From assembly GCF_016424485.1 (NCBI RefSeq), contig NZ_JAELUP010000003.1, positions 114,748 to 178,747 of the forward strand: a stretch of DNA of 64,000 bases. The letters are read 5' to 3'. This DNA is from Paenibacillus roseus (GTDB lineage Bacteria > Bacillota > Bacilli > Paenibacillales > Paenibacillaceae). The position numbers and the translations under genes were made by a program. Below are positions 39,103-48,507 of this stretch, piece by piece. The notes beneath the pieces are model-generated. The model was not told where the DNA came from, did not search any database, and saw only the letters and a program-made list of their open reading frames with translations. The number at the start of each line of letters is the position of its first letter. The first letter of the stretch is position 1.

Positions 39103-40155
39103 TTAAGCCCCGCACGATTCCCTTATAATAAGCTTGGGCGTGTGGTTAATATGGATCATCTCTTCGGAGCCATTCATCGCGCTTATAAGCTGAAGAACAG
39201 CCATCCGTCCCAGGTACTCATTATGCTGATCCAGCGAGGTAAGACGGGGGATGGTGTACTCGGATTGCGGGAATTGATCACAGCTTGCGATGGCAATATG
39301 CTCCGGGCAGCTCAGGCCCCGGTCCTTCATCGCCCGGATTGCACCGATAGCAACCATATCGTTCATGGCAATCACCGCTGTAGGGAGCGTCTCGCGAGAT
39401 TCTTCAAGCAATTGCATCATGGCTTCGTAACCGTCAGGAGCATAGTAATCGGATGGAATAATATGATGATCCAGAGCAGGCTTCCCCAATGCGCGCATCT
39501 CTTGTTTAAAAGCTTCAATTCGCGCCGATGTAATACGAATTCCGGGTTCGCCCCCGATGAACCCGATCCGCTCATGACCGAGTGCGATAAAATGATGAAC
39601 AATGGCAGCGACGCCCTGTTTGAGGTTGCGCTCGACAACCAGACAATCGCAGCCATCAATTCTGGAGCCGACAATCACAACGGGAATTTGCCGGTGCAGT
39701 TGATTCAGAGCTTGAATGAAGGACTCCTGGATGTCCTCTTTATCAATATGGCCGCCTAGTACAAGGACGCCGTCCACCTGTTTCTCCTGGATAATCCGGA
39801 AGTAGTCCTCCTCGGACAACTTCTTCACCTCTTGCTTTCGGTTGCGTACAAACATCGTATTGAACAGAAGGGTCGCGTAGCCGCTTAGTAGCGCAAAGCG
39901 CTGAACCTCCATGAATAATGAAGCAAAATAAGGATTCGTAATATCCGGCAGAATGACGCCGATGTTCTGGCTGGTATGGTTAACCATCCCTCTGGCAAAT
40001 ACGCTGGGCGTATAGTTGTGCTCGGCGATGATTTGCTGAATTTTCTCCCTCTTTTCGGGAGAGACAGAGGGGCTGTTATTCAGAACCCGGGATACTGTGG
40101 ATACGGACACACCGCTTTTTCGGGCGATCTCAGAGATTGTAATTTTGGTTTTCAT
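39103..40155 (-). CDS. LacI/GalR-family transcriptional regulator
   Basis: The 350-residue protein has an N-terminal LacI helix-turn-helix (ITISEIARKSGVSVSTVSRV) and hinge, then a periplasmic-binding-protein-like effector domain (IGVILPDITNPYFA, RIGFIGGEPG, PTAVIAMNDMVAIGAIRA, LTSLDQHNEYLGRMA). It probably represses the divergent glycosidase operon when the inducing sugar is absent, through the two palindromes at 40234-40249 and 40368-40383. The longer upstream reading is rejected. ATG 40155 has AAGGATG upstream. Confidence 0.88.
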   Translation of the reverse strand: MKTKITISEIARKSGVSVSTVSRVLNNSPSVSPEKREKIQQIIAEHNYTPSVFARGMVNHTSQNIGVILPDITNPYFASLFMEVQRFALLSGYATLLFNTMFVRNRKQEVKKLSEEDYFRIIQEKQVDGVLVLGGHIDKEDIQESFIQALNQLHRQIPVVIVGSRIDGCDCLVVERNLKQGVAAIVHHFIALGHERIGFIGGEPGIRITSARIEAFKQEMRALGKPALDHHIIPSDYYAPDGYEAMMQLLEESRETLPTAVIAMNDMVAIGAIRAMKDRGLSCPEHIAIASCDQFPQSEYTIPRLTSLDQHNEYLGRMAVLQLISAMNGSEEMIHINHTPKLIIRESCGA

Positions 40156-40233
40156 GTGTGACACATCCTTATTCGGATACTTACATAGGATCGTCTTGAT
40201 TTTAACCGAAACCCGTGCAGGATTCAACTTGTT

Positions 40234-40249
40234 TTGGTATCGGTACCAA
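40234..40249. promoter_or_regulatory. LacI-family operator 1
   Basis: TTGGTATCGGTACCAA is a near-perfect palindrome with the central CG typical of LacI/GalR operators. It lies about 80 bases before the regulator start, consistent with autoregulation. Confidence 0.75.
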
Positions 40250-40317
40250 GCTATTTATTCTATTTTTGAATTTAAATACATTCTCTTAAAAGTATTGTTT
40301 TTTCCCGTTGACACAGC

Positions 40318-40346
40318 ATTTGTTTTTTGTTACCCTCAATTCAAAA
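40318..40346 (+). promoter_or_regulatory. promoter of the GH9 operon
   Basis: TTGACA (40318-40323), 17-base spacer and TACCCT (40341-40346). The -35 is perfect and the -10 is weak. Transcription would start near 40353, so operator 2 lies just downstream, a position suited to repression. Confidence 0.6.
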
Positions 40347-40367
40347 GTAGCTCTATCATTTCCTTAT

Positions 40368-40383
40368 TTGGTATCGTTACCAA
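40368..40383. promoter_or_regulatory. LacI-family operator 2
   Basis: TTGGTATCGTTACCAA differs from operator 1 at one position and lies between the predicted GH9-operon promoter and its first gene. The rest of the gap to 40531 holds a ribosome site (GGAAGAGGG) and no supported gene. Confidence 0.75.
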
Positions 40384-40530
40384 ACGAAATGGAAGGAAAT
40401 TCATGGGTCTCCTCTCCAGTTATTTTGGCGCGAGTACCGGCTTGTCCGGGAAGGGCCGAACATACAGCTCCCGCTCGCTGCGGGTGCATGAACAATTCGG
40501 TCGAAAATTTCACAGGAAGAGGGTATAGGC

Positions 40531-42924
40531 ATGAATGATGAATTATGGAAAGATATTAGGCTTTCAGGGTATATTCATCGCCCCCTGCCATTGCAGGAAG
40601 ACTGGTCGCTTGAGCGGGCCCAGCAGCAGTATCAAGTTCTTGAATCCAGCCCGTGGTTTGGGGGCGGCAAGGACGCGGCAAGCAATTGGGTTCATGCAGG
40701 AGTAGGACAATTGGCGGCAGAGGACGATGGTATCTTGCAGCTTAGTTCCCCGACGATAATGCCGCATTGGCCCGAGGGGGCGCCGGCTGACGGTGATTAT
40801 GTGAATTTCGGCAGTTCATGGATGCTCAGGAAGGCAGAGCGGGAGAATTGGGAGACATTCAACCGGTTGGCTATTGAATTAAAAGCGGACTTCCACGGTA
40901 TTCCCAATGCTTACGTGATGATCAAGTTCCGCAATGAAGGCGTTATCCCGATTCCGGATATTTATGAACGGGAAGGCGTCCATGGGGTTAATTTGAAAAA
41001 CCATGAATGGCAAACGATTCATTTGAACATAGAAGAGCTTCCAAGAGATGCGATTACGGAAGTTGTGATCGGTTATTTTTTGAACGGGAAAGAACGCGCC
41101 GCCGGCGAGGAAATGTCGCTTCAGCTCAGAAGCATCACGCTGGAGCGAGTTGCGGAGCAGGAGGTTTCCAAGGGCTGGCTGCCAAGACCGCGGGAAATCG
41201 TCTTTTCTCATAGCGGATACCGGTTGAACTCCACCAAGAAGGCATTTGCGACGGATCTGAAAGAGCGGCAGTTTCAGCTCAAGCGGTCAGAGCGGGGCGA
41301 TACGGTGTACACGGGAGAGATTCGCCAAATCGATACGGGCCTGGGCAGCTTTGGAATCATGGATTTTACCTCCTTCAACCAAGGCGGGCGCTATTATCTG
41401 CAGGCGGGGGGGACTGTATCGGAGAACTTTAATATCGGAAGCGCAGCGGGCGTGTGGCAGGCATCGATATGGAAATCATTGAATTTTATTTTTTGTGAGC
41501 GCTGCGGTTATCCGGTTCCGGGCATTCACGGCAGCTGCCACGCCGATATTGTCGCGGAACACAAGGGCACAATCATTTCCTTTAACGGCGGATGGCATGA
41601 TGCCGGGGATGTGTCCCAGCAACTTGTCCAGACAGCGGAAGTCGCCTGGGCGCTGTTCGAGATGGCCGAGCAAGTCAAGGCTCGTGACGCGGATTTGTAT
41701 CTGCGGCTGCTGGAGGAAGGAGAATGGGGACTGGATTTCATCCTCAAAACCCGCTTCGGCGACGGCTACAGAGCTACCAGCGCGGGAATTACCCGCTGGA
41801 CAGACGGCAGAATCGGCAATATGGATGATGCGGCTGCCCGTGTTCATAACCAGGCCTATGAAAACTTTTACTGTGCGGGGATTGAAGCTTATATTCATGG
41901 ACGGATTCCGAATGCGGCGCTGTCGCGGCGGCTGCTGGAAGCGGCCAGGGAAGATTTTCAGTATGCGATGGAGGAGTTCGCCAAGCACGGCTTCGACCAG
42001 AAGCCGATCTTCTGGGAGCATACATACCAGTCATCCGAGAGCTTGTATATGGCGACAGCTTCATGGGCGGCATCGATGCTTTATGAGGCGACAGGGGATG
42101 AATGGTATGGGGAGAAAGCTGTTGAATTCATCCATTACGTGTTAGGCTGCCAGGAACTCGCAGGGATTCAACTTGACGACAGCTCGACATTGCGTGGGTT
42201 TTTCTACCGCCATCCTGACAAGCGGGTCATTCAGCACTTCAATCACCAGTCGCGGGAGCATCTGTACCTGCTTGCCCTGACGGCTGTTCACCGCACGCAG
42301 GGCGAGCACCCGAAGGCGGATAGCTGGCTGGAGTCGATCAAGGCCTATGGAGAATATTTGAAGAAGCTGGCTGCTTATACAGATCCTTACCCGATGATTT
42401 CGAGCGGGGTTTACCATAAGGATGAGCATCTTGATGATCGCAGCTTCAAGTATCAGCATCTGCTGACAGACGAGCGGGCCAAGGAAGAGTATGTCCTGCA
42501 ACTGGAACAGGGCGTCAAACTGAATGATTCCTATTATGTGAAGCGGTTTCCGGTATGGTTCTCCTTCCGCGGAAATAATGCCATTGTGCTGTCCACGGGC
42601 AAAGCGGCCTCAATCGCGGGTGCTTATCTTAAAGACCGTATTCTGATTGATATTGCCGAAGGACAACTGCAGTGGATTGTCGGCAAAAATCCGTTCGGCC
42701 AGTCGCTTATGTATGGCGAAGGCTATCGTTACGCACAACAGTATTCCGTGCTGTCAGGCGAGATGACCGGGGAAATTCCAGTCGGTATCCAGACATTCCT
42801 GAATGAGGATGAACCGTACTGGCCACAGTTCAATAATGCCACATACAAGGAAGTATGGACGGGCAACGCGGGCAAGTGGCTATCTATTGTCGCTGATTTG
42901 TTTGCGATTGAGTCTGACAGGTAA
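40531..42924 (+). CDS. glycoside hydrolase family 9-type enzyme, cytoplasmic
   Basis: The 797-residue protein has an N-terminal beta-sandwich region of about 200 residues, an Ig-like CelD-N domain (about 225-310, PREIVFSHSGYRLNSTKKAF) and a GH9 (alpha/alpha)6 barrel. The barrel contains the catalytic Asp motif GGWHDAGD near residue 355 and a C-terminal Glu in YKEVWTGNAGKW. There is no signal peptide or carbohydrate-binding module, so it should act on imported oligosaccharides rather than on cellulose outside the cell. Cytoplasmic GH9 members include exo-beta-glucosaminidases and oligosaccharide glucosidases. It shares an operon with a SIS-domain sugar-phosphate protein, which favours an amino-sugar substrate. 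Confidence 0.8.
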   Translation: MNDELWKDIRLSGYIHRPLPLQEDWSLERAQQQYQVLESSPWFGGGKDAASNWVHAGVGQLAAEDDGILQLSSPTIMPHWPEGAPADGDYVNFGSSWMLRKAERENWETFNRLAIELKADFHGIPNAYVMIKFRNEGVIPIPDIYEREGVHGVNLKNHEWQTIHLNIEELPRDAITEVVIGYFLNGKERAAGEEMSLQLRSITLERVAEQEVSKGWLPRPREIVFSHSGYRLNSTKKAFATDLKERQFQLKRSERGDTVYTGEIRQIDTGLGSFGIMDFTSFNQGGRYYLQAGGTVSENFNIGSAAGVWQASIWKSLNFIFCERCGYPVPGIHGSCHADIVAEHKGTIISFNGGWHDAGDVSQQLVQTAEVAWALFEMAEQVKARDADLYLRLLEEGEWGLDFILKTRFGDGYRATSAGITRWTDGRIGNMDDAAARVHNQAYENFYCAGIEAYIHGRIPNAALSRRLLEAAREDFQYAMEEFAKHGFDQKPIFWEHTYQSSESLYMATASWAASMLYEATGDEWYGEKAVEFIHYVLGCQELAGIQLDDSSTLRGFFYRHPDKRVIQHFNHQSREHLYLLALTAVHRTQGEHPKADSWLESIKAYGEYLKKLAAYTDPYPMISSGVYHKDEHLDDRSFKYQHLLTDERAKEEYVLQLEQGVKLNDSYYVKRFPVWFSFRGNNAIVLSTGKAASIAGAYLKDRILIDIAEGQLQWIVGKNPFGQSLMYGEGYRYAQQYSVLSGEMTGEIPVGIQTFLNEDEPYWPQFNNATYKEVWTGNAGKWLSIVADLFAIESDR

Positions 42925-42954
42925 AAGAAGGCAATGGCGAGGGGAGAAGCGGCG

Positions 42955-44037
42955 ATGAAACCGACGATGATGACCTATATTCATGAGGAGCAAGCGATGT
43001 CTCGCGACATTCTATCCAAGTATCCGGAGCAGGTGCGACCGTTTGCCGATCTGGCGAAGGACAAAGAGGACTGGCTTGTATTGGCTACAGGCTCAAGCTA
43101 TAATGCGGCACTGAGCGCCAAATATTTTATTGAAAAGTGGGCGGATGTGCGGATCGATGTGCGGGAGCCGTTTCATTTTACCTACTATGATAAAATCAGT
43201 CCGCATATCGACCTGGCGATCGGGATTTCCCAGAGCGGGCAAAGCACCTCCACCATCGGAGCACTGAACCGAATCCGCAAGCAAAGCGGCATTCGGACAG
43301 TCTCTTTGTCCAGCGATCCGAACAGCGCCATATCGGAGGCGGCCGATATCTCAATTGACATTGGCTGCGGCAAAGAGCGTGTAGGCTATGTGACCAAGGG
43401 CTTTCTGGCAACGGTACTGACCTTTATGCTGGCAGGACTCCATTTGGCTGAGCTGAAGGGCCGGGCGACGAAAGAAGAGGTAAGCCGTGCATTGAAAGAG
43501 TTCCAGACGGCCATTGATGCAATTCCGGATATCATCGCGGGGACGGAGTCTTTCTATGCGTTGCATAAGGAAGCTTTGATAAGCGCGCCCAGATTTACAG
43601 CCATTGGCTACGGGCCCGCGGTTGGCACGATCAAGGAAGTGGAAACGAAATTTTGCGAGACAGTCCGTATGCCTTCGCAAGGAATTGAATTGGAAGCGTT
43701 CATGCATGGCCCTTATCTTGAAGTGAATCCGAACCATCGCATCTTCTTCCTGGAGACGGGAGGGCCTGTCCATGAAAGGCTGGAACTGCTGCGGGATTAT
43801 GAGAGTCGGATTACAAATTATACGTATACGGTGTCGCTGGGCGCTTCGGCAAACGATCGAACACTGGGCCTGGGGCTTGAAGTCGACGAATATTTGGCCC
43901 CGTTCGTTCTCATCATTCCGTTCCAAATATTGGCGCATCATATAGCCGGAGGCAGAGGAATCGATTTGACGAACCGCATATATACGGATTTCGGCGTGGC
44001 GATGAAGAGCAAGACGCAGCCGGGCGATTACGCATAA
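42955..44037 (+). CDS. SIS-domain sugar-phosphate protein (GlmS-isomerase/deglycase-like)
   Basis: The 360-residue protein contains two SIS domains like the isomerase half of GlmS or the FrlB/AgaS group. Visible are LATGSSYNAALSAKYF, ISQSGQSTSTIGAL, AIGYGPAVGTIKEVETKFCE and EAFMHGPYLEV. There is no glutaminase domain, so it is not a glucosamine-6-phosphate synthase. Deamination or deglycation of an amino-sugar phosphate is likely. ATG 42955 is preferred because AGGGGAG precedes it; ATG 42934 overlaps that site. It is 30 bases after the glycosidase. Confidence 0.82.
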   Translation: MKPTMMTYIHEEQAMSRDILSKYPEQVRPFADLAKDKEDWLVLATGSSYNAALSAKYFIEKWADVRIDVREPFHFTYYDKISPHIDLAIGISQSGQSTSTIGALNRIRKQSGIRTVSLSSDPNSAISEAADISIDIGCGKERVGYVTKGFLATVLTFMLAGLHLAELKGRATKEEVSRALKEFQTAIDAIPDIIAGTESFYALHKEALISAPRFTAIGYGPAVGTIKEVETKFCETVRMPSQGIELEAFMHGPYLEVNPNHRIFFLETGGPVHERLELLRDYESRITNYTYTVSLGASANDRTLGLGLEVDEYLAPFVLIIPFQILAHHIAGGRGIDLTNRIYTDFGVAMKSKTQPGDYA

Positions 44038-44093
44038 GGCTATCGAACTTTTGGCACAGGATATATGAAAATGGAGCATGGGGGGAAACCGGG

Positions 44094-44759
44094 GTGGCTG
44101 CGGAAACATATATTGATCTGAGTCATATCATTGAAGATGGATTAGTAACGTACAAAGGACTTCCGGCACCTGTTATATGTGATTATTTAAGCCGCGAGGC
44201 GTCCAGAGCATTATATGAGGAAGGAACCGAGTTCCAGATCGGAAAGATCGAGATGGTGTCCAATACCGGCACTTATATTGATACGCCATTCCACAGATAT
44301 GCTGACGGGAAGGATCTGTCGGAGATGGAACTGACAGCTTTCGCCGGTCTGGATGGCATCGTGATTCGGGCAACGGAGCAGCAGCCTGCAATCGATGAGC
44401 AGGTCTTCCACGGACGGAATTTGCAGGGGAGAGCCGTATTGGTGCACTCAGGGTGGGACAGACACTGGAATACGGAGCAGTATTTTGAGAATGCGCCTTA
44501 TCTGACAGAAGCTGCGGCCGCTTATCTGCGTAATCAGGGAGCCGTCCTAGTCGGCATTGATTCCTTCAATATTGACGATACGTCGGGTAAATCGAGACCA
44601 GTTCATTCCTTATTGCTTCGCGAAGGCATCCCGATCGTGGAGCATCTGTGCAATTTGCAGCATTTGCCTGAGGAAGGCTTCACCTTTTATGCGGTCCCGC
44701 CGAAAATCAGGAACATAGGCACCTTTCCTGTAAGAGCTTTTGCTGTCACTACAAAATGA
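44094..44759 (+). CDS. cyclase-family (kynurenine-formamidase-like) hydrolase with altered metal site
   Basis: The 221-residue protein matches the cyclase family: LSHIIEDGLVTYKGLP at the N-terminus, LVHSGWDRHW, VGIDSFNIDD and VEHLCNL. The family metal-binding motif is HxGTHxDxPxH. Here the equivalent reads NTGTYIDTPFH, so the first two His are replaced by Asn and Tyr. It may therefore bind metal differently or be inactive. The start is GTG 44094 after a G-rich run. The operon context suggests a lactone or amide intermediate, but this is not certain. Confidence 0.75.
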   Translation: MAAETYIDLSHIIEDGLVTYKGLPAPVICDYLSREASRALYEEGTEFQIGKIEMVSNTGTYIDTPFHRYADGKDLSEMELTAFAGLDGIVIRATEQQPAIDEQVFHGRNLQGRAVLVHSGWDRHWNTEQYFENAPYLTEAAAAYLRNQGAVLVGIDSFNIDDTSGKSRPVHSLLLREGIPIVEHLCNLQHLPEEGFTFYAVPPKIRNIGTFPVRAFAVTTK

Positions 44760-44875
44760 TGTGCCCGGATGATGTCCGGATTTCGAGTCCATTTATCCTT
44801 ATGCTTGAGAAAAACCTGCCGGATAATTATCCTTCCATCTGCACAGAGTAAGAGGCAGAATGGGAGGGCTGCGCC

Positions 44876-46189
44876 ATGGATCAAACTGTCAAAAATCTGC
44901 CTTGGTGGCAGCTTGCATTATTTGGTGTCGGCTGTACAATCGGCAGCGGATTTTTCCTCGGTTCCAGCCTGGCAATCCGCAAGAGCGGTCTGCTGGTGTT
45001 GCTGCTTTTTTTGCTGGCGGCCATTGCTACACTTTGCGTATTTGAAGCACTCGCCCAAATGACAGTAAACTCTCCGCAGAAGGGCTCCTTCCGTACATAT
45101 GCCAAAAAAGCCTATGGACGCTGGGCGGGCTTCTTGATGGGGTGGACCTACTGGTGCTCGGAAATTCTCATCATGGGCAGCACGCTCACGGCGCTCGGAC
45201 TATTCTCGCAGCTCTGGTTTCCTGCTATGCCGCTATGGGCATTCACTGCCGTCTACGCCATATTGGGACTAGGCGTAGTTGTTTTGGGGAGCAAGGGCGT
45301 CAATAAGGCGGAGAATTTTTTTGCTGTGATCAAAATCGCCGCCCTGTTGATGTTCATTTGTGTCGCTGTACTGGGACTGGTCCGCGGAGCCGGAAAATGG
45401 AGCACGCTCCACAATTCTTCGGCATGGCTGGGAGAAGGATGGCAGGGGCCGTGGAAAGGGCTTCTGTATGCGTTCTACGCCTTTGGCGGCATTGAAGTGA
45501 TGGGGTTTATGGCCGCAGATTTGCAGGACCCGAAGGATGCGCCTAAGGCAGGCCGGGTAATGTTGCTCGCCGTGACGGTATTGTATATGCTGACGGCCGG
45601 GCTAAGTTTGATGTTTGTCAGCCATGAAAAAATCGTTCATTCCAAAAGCCCGATTGTTGCAGCTTTTGAAGCGATGCATTTGCCTTTTTTTGTCCATCTG
45701 ATCAATGCGGTAATGATTATTGCCGGTTTTTCGATTCTGGTGGCATCGTTATATGCAGTCTCCACGATGCTGGTAACTTTGGCGCAGGACAAGGACGCTC
45801 CAAAATGGCTTGCAATAACAAAAGGGAAAAGAGAACTGCCTCTTTACGCTTTGGGTATGAATGCTTTGGGCTTATGTATGTCGATTCTCTTGGGATTGCT
45901 GCTGCCCAAACAAATCTTCGAGCATATTACAACAGCTGCCGGGCTTGTCATCTTATACACTTGGCTGTTCATTCTCGCCACATATCTCAAGCTGCTAAAG
46001 CCGGGGGCAGGCGGCTGGGTGAAATCGTGCACGGCAATACTGCTTATTGTGGCTGCCGTATCGGGCGTGCTTCTGGAGAGCTCGGGACGTCCGGGTTTTT
46101 GGTCCAGTCTGATGCTCCTGCTTGTAATCGGTTTGATTACATTATATATGCAGCATAAATGGAAAATCGAAGAGCCAGAGCCGCATTAG
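44876..46189 (+). CDS. APC-superfamily amino-acid permease
   Basis: The 437-residue protein has twelve predicted membrane helices with the APC start LFGVGCTIGSGFFLGSS (unwound helix 1), YAFYAFGGIEVMGFMAADL in helix 6 and EKIVHSKSPIV in the outer loop. It imports amino acids or amines with proton symport. ATG 44876 follows GGGAGGG. It is the last gene of the run begun by the glycosidase, 116 bases after the cyclase gene, and ends in its own terminator. Whether it belongs to the same regulon is uncertain. Confidence 0.85.
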   Translation: MDQTVKNLPWWQLALFGVGCTIGSGFFLGSSLAIRKSGLLVLLLFLLAAIATLCVFEALAQMTVNSPQKGSFRTYAKKAYGRWAGFLMGWTYWCSEILIMGSTLTALGLFSQLWFPAMPLWAFTAVYAILGLGVVVLGSKGVNKAENFFAVIKIAALLMFICVAVLGLVRGAGKWSTLHNSSAWLGEGWQGPWKGLLYAFYAFGGIEVMGFMAADLQDPKDAPKAGRVMLLAVTVLYMLTAGLSLMFVSHEKIVHSKSPIVAAFEAMHLPFFVHLINAVMIIAGFSILVASLYAVSTMLVTLAQDKDAPKWLAITKGKRELPLYALGMNALGLCMSILLGLLLPKQIFEHITTAAGLVILYTWLFILATYLKLLKPGAGGWVKSCTAILLIVAAVSGVLLESSGRPGFWSSLMLLLVIGLITLYMQHKWKIEEPEPH

Positions 46190-46205
46190 CGGTTCGGCTC
46201 TTTTT
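46171..46205 (+). terminator. rho-independent terminator overlapping the permease stop
   Basis: AGAGCC-AGAG-CCGC pairs with GCGG-TTC-GGCTCT around the loop ATTA, followed by five T. The stop codon lies within the hairpin. Confidence 0.8.
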
Positions 46206-46219
46206 GCGGTTCGTCAACC

Positions 46220-46990
46220 TTATTTGTGAAACCGGATGCCCAGCGCTTTGAACTTGTTTTTCATATAGGTGAACGGACATTTCGAGGGGATGCTCTCATC
46301 GTCACGCAGAAAGTATTGCTTCCATTCCAGATTGTCCTCCTGGCCATACCATTTCAGTGAAGGATGTACTGGAATACCGTCGTAATCGACAAGCTTTTGG
46401 CGAATGAGCTTCTTCATATTGCGTCCGAAAGCAGTCGAATCGTTAATCGTCTCAAAAACCCATCTGGGCTGAAAGGCAATCGTGAAATGAGGAGTATGAC
46501 GACTTCGACGCTGCTCATGAGCGGGCGTGCCGCAGAAGGCAAAATAAGGGTGACCATCAAAGCAAAACTCCCAGGAGTGATGAGCAGGATCGGTAGATAT
46601 GTCATCCGGCCAGACGGTAGTATCCTTCTCACTGACCCGGTTCAGCACGGACCAAAAAAGCTCCTCATAGGCTTCTATTGCAACATTGGTCAGCTCTGTT
46701 GGCGTATCAAATAAAATGACCAGGGATGCATATTTGCCTGTATCCCGTGAGCATTCGCCATACTGGCTCAAAAGTGAGGCGACATCCGAAATCGCATGCT
46801 CGCTTCTCGGGTCGGCGGCGAAACCGAAGCGCAACTGATTGGATAAAAAACCTTGTCTGCCGGGAATGCATGGATACGTTCCGCCAGGGTCGGCAATCAT
46901 ACCGGAAAATTGTTCAAAGGCTTCCTGCTGCCATTGCGGCAGCTCGGCCAAATGCTCGTCAAGCCATGCTTTCGTCAATAACTGGGCCAT
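46220..46990 (-). CDS. YqcI/YcgG-family protein
   Basis: The 256-residue protein shows the family pattern: FEQFSGMIADPGGTYPCIPG, AISDVASLLSQYG, STDPAHHSWEFCFDG, HPYFAFCGTPAHEQRRSR and a final IPSKCPFTYMKNKFKALG. The family is widespread in Bacillales. Some members act in modification of small molecules, but the reaction is not settled. ATG 46990 has AAGGGGGA upstream. It follows the LysE-type gene by 65 bases on the same strand. Confidence 0.82.
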   Translation of the reverse strand: MAQLLTKAWLDEHLAELPQWQQEAFEQFSGMIADPGGTYPCIPGRQGFLSNQLRFGFAADPRSEHAISDVASLLSQYGECSRDTGKYASLVILFDTPTELTNVAIEAYEELFWSVLNRVSEKDTTVWPDDISTDPAHHSWEFCFDGHPYFAFCGTPAHEQRRSRHTPHFTIAFQPRWVFETINDSTAFGRNMKKLIRQKLVDYDGIPVHPSLKWYGQEDNLEWKQYFLRDDESIPSKCPFTYMKNKFKALGIRFHK

Positions 46991-47055
46991 TGCATTGAAT
47001 CCCCCTTGCAAGTATAAGAACATTTTATGCCCAAGGGGGAAATGGGTGAAAGCCT

Positions 47056-47676
47056 TCATCCGAATAGCTGAATATAAGCCTTGTAGCCGAAATATGCGCC
47101 AAAACCGAGCAGGCAAACGGCAGCAGCAGCAGATATGAACCGTAATGTTGCAGGGCCTGCAAAGCGGTGGAAGGAGCTAGCCAAGGTGGCTATAACGACA
47201 TCCCACAAGAGAATTCCAGCAAAGATGCCCATACTGTGAAGCAAAATGGTCAGCATTCCGGCGCTGTGCAGGCTGCTTGCAAGGATAGAGCCATAAATGC
47301 CAAGCCAAAACAGGATGTTAAGCGGGTTCATCAGCGCCATCATAAAGCCGGAGCGGAATGATCCTGCCCCGGAAATTTGCTTTTCAGGTTTTGGAGGATA
47401 TTTAAGGTTGTTCAAGGTTTCGATACCCGTGTAAATCAGGACAAAACAACCAAATAACCACAAAAAGGTTTTAATAAATGGCGTATCGAGAAAATGGGCC
47501 AGTCCAAAAAAAATAAGCAGCATGTACACCAGATCGGCAAACATTGCCCCTAGCCCAACCAGCCATGCATGCATGAATCCATATCGGGCGCCGCGGTCAA
47601 GCTGGGCCGCATTGATCGGGCCAATCGGTGCAGATAGCGAGATGCCAAGCACCATATACGTTATAAAGGTATTCAT
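47056..47676 (-). CDS. LysE/RhtB-family exporter
   Basis: The 206-residue protein has six predicted helices and the LysE signature GISLSAPIGPINAAQL near the N-terminus, then MNPLNILFWLGIYG. The family exports amino acids or derivatives. ATG 47676 is 8 bases after AAGGAG. It lies between a DUF1989 gene and a YqcI/YcgG gene on the same strand. Confidence 0.85.
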   Translation of the reverse strand: MNTFITYMVLGISLSAPIGPINAAQLDRGARYGFMHAWLVGLGAMFADLVYMLLIFFGLAHFLDTPFIKTFLWLFGCFVLIYTGIETLNNLKYPPKPEKQISGAGSFRSGFMMALMNPLNILFWLGIYGSILASSLHSAGMLTILLHSMGIFAGILLWDVVIATLASSFHRFAGPATLRFISAAAAVCLLGFGAYFGYKAYIQLFG

Positions 47677-47749
47677 CGACATCGCTCCTTGAATGAAGAA
47701 TGAACGTGTACAAGTCATTGTATTCAAGGAGCTTGCCGGTTAGAAGCCG

Positions 47750-48340
47750 TTACCGGATATCAATCGCTATCGACGTACACGTGTAGCCGTTGCAGGCGCT
47801 CTCGGCACAGGGACAGGCGGAGACGGCTACGATTAGATCCATTTCCGCGCGTAGCTCAATATAATCTCCTGCTCTGGACAGCGGACGCTCTACACGGACA
47901 GAGCCGTCAGCATCAACCACTGTATTCATGAACAGATTAAACGGGGTATGCTGATCTGCAGCCGGGATGCCAAACGCTGCTAGAGCGTGATTAAGATTAT
48001 CATAGCAGCTAATATGATCTTTCTTGTCATACAGCACTTCATACATTTCGGGGCGGCAAGCCGGCAGCAGTAGATCATGTCTGCCTACAGTGTCGCTCAG
48101 GATTGTGAATACAGGCCGGTATCTCGTAGAGTAAATGATATCTCCCGGCGTTACATTTTTGCTGCGTACCGTATCGAGGGTGACGCCGGGATCGAGCCGC
48201 TCACTTGGGTCGTTAGCATTAAAGGCTACAAAGTCTGCGACCTGTTCTCCTTCCACATCGGTAATGCGCACGATATGTCCTTTTAATAATTTGAAGCCCA
48301 ATTCCTCGGTCGCCGGGATGAGCCAGTGCTGGCTGCTCAT
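47750..48340 (-). CDS. DUF1989 (urea carboxylase-associated) family protein
   Basis: The 196-residue protein has the family features FKLLKGHIVRITDVEGEQVA, DPGVTLDTV, STRYRPVFTILSDTVGRHDLL and the C-terminal Cys cluster SACPCAESACNGYTC, which probably binds a metal. Related proteins accompany urea or amide catabolism, but no carboxylase gene is here. ATG 48340 follows AAGGAGG by 7 bases. It heads a minus-strand run with the LysE exporter and YqcI/YcgG genes. Confidence 0.83.
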   Translation of the reverse strand: MSSQHWLIPATEELGFKLLKGHIVRITDVEGEQVADFVAFNANDPSERLDPGVTLDTVRSKNVTPGDIIYSTRYRPVFTILSDTVGRHDLLLPACRPEMYEVLYDKKDHISCYDNLNHALAAFGIPAADQHTPFNLFMNTVVDADGSVRVERPLSRAGDYIELRAEMDLIVAVSACPCAESACNGYTCTSIAIDIR

Positions 48341-48507
48341 GAAGATTCCTCCTTGCCGTTCTAATTGTATAATTGTATGGATTTAGTATGGGTACCACAT
48401 TTGAAACCCATACGGTGCGAATATTTTACAGGGACAGGAAAAAACATTATAGTTAAGCTGTTGCAAACAGCCCCGTATTCAATACTAAGTCCTTGGAGGT
48501 GCTGCAT

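Noticed and set aside
39040..39759. Plus-strand ORF of 239 codons
   Set aside because: It lies opposite the LacI-family gene, which has a complete motif set; the reading has no ribosome site.
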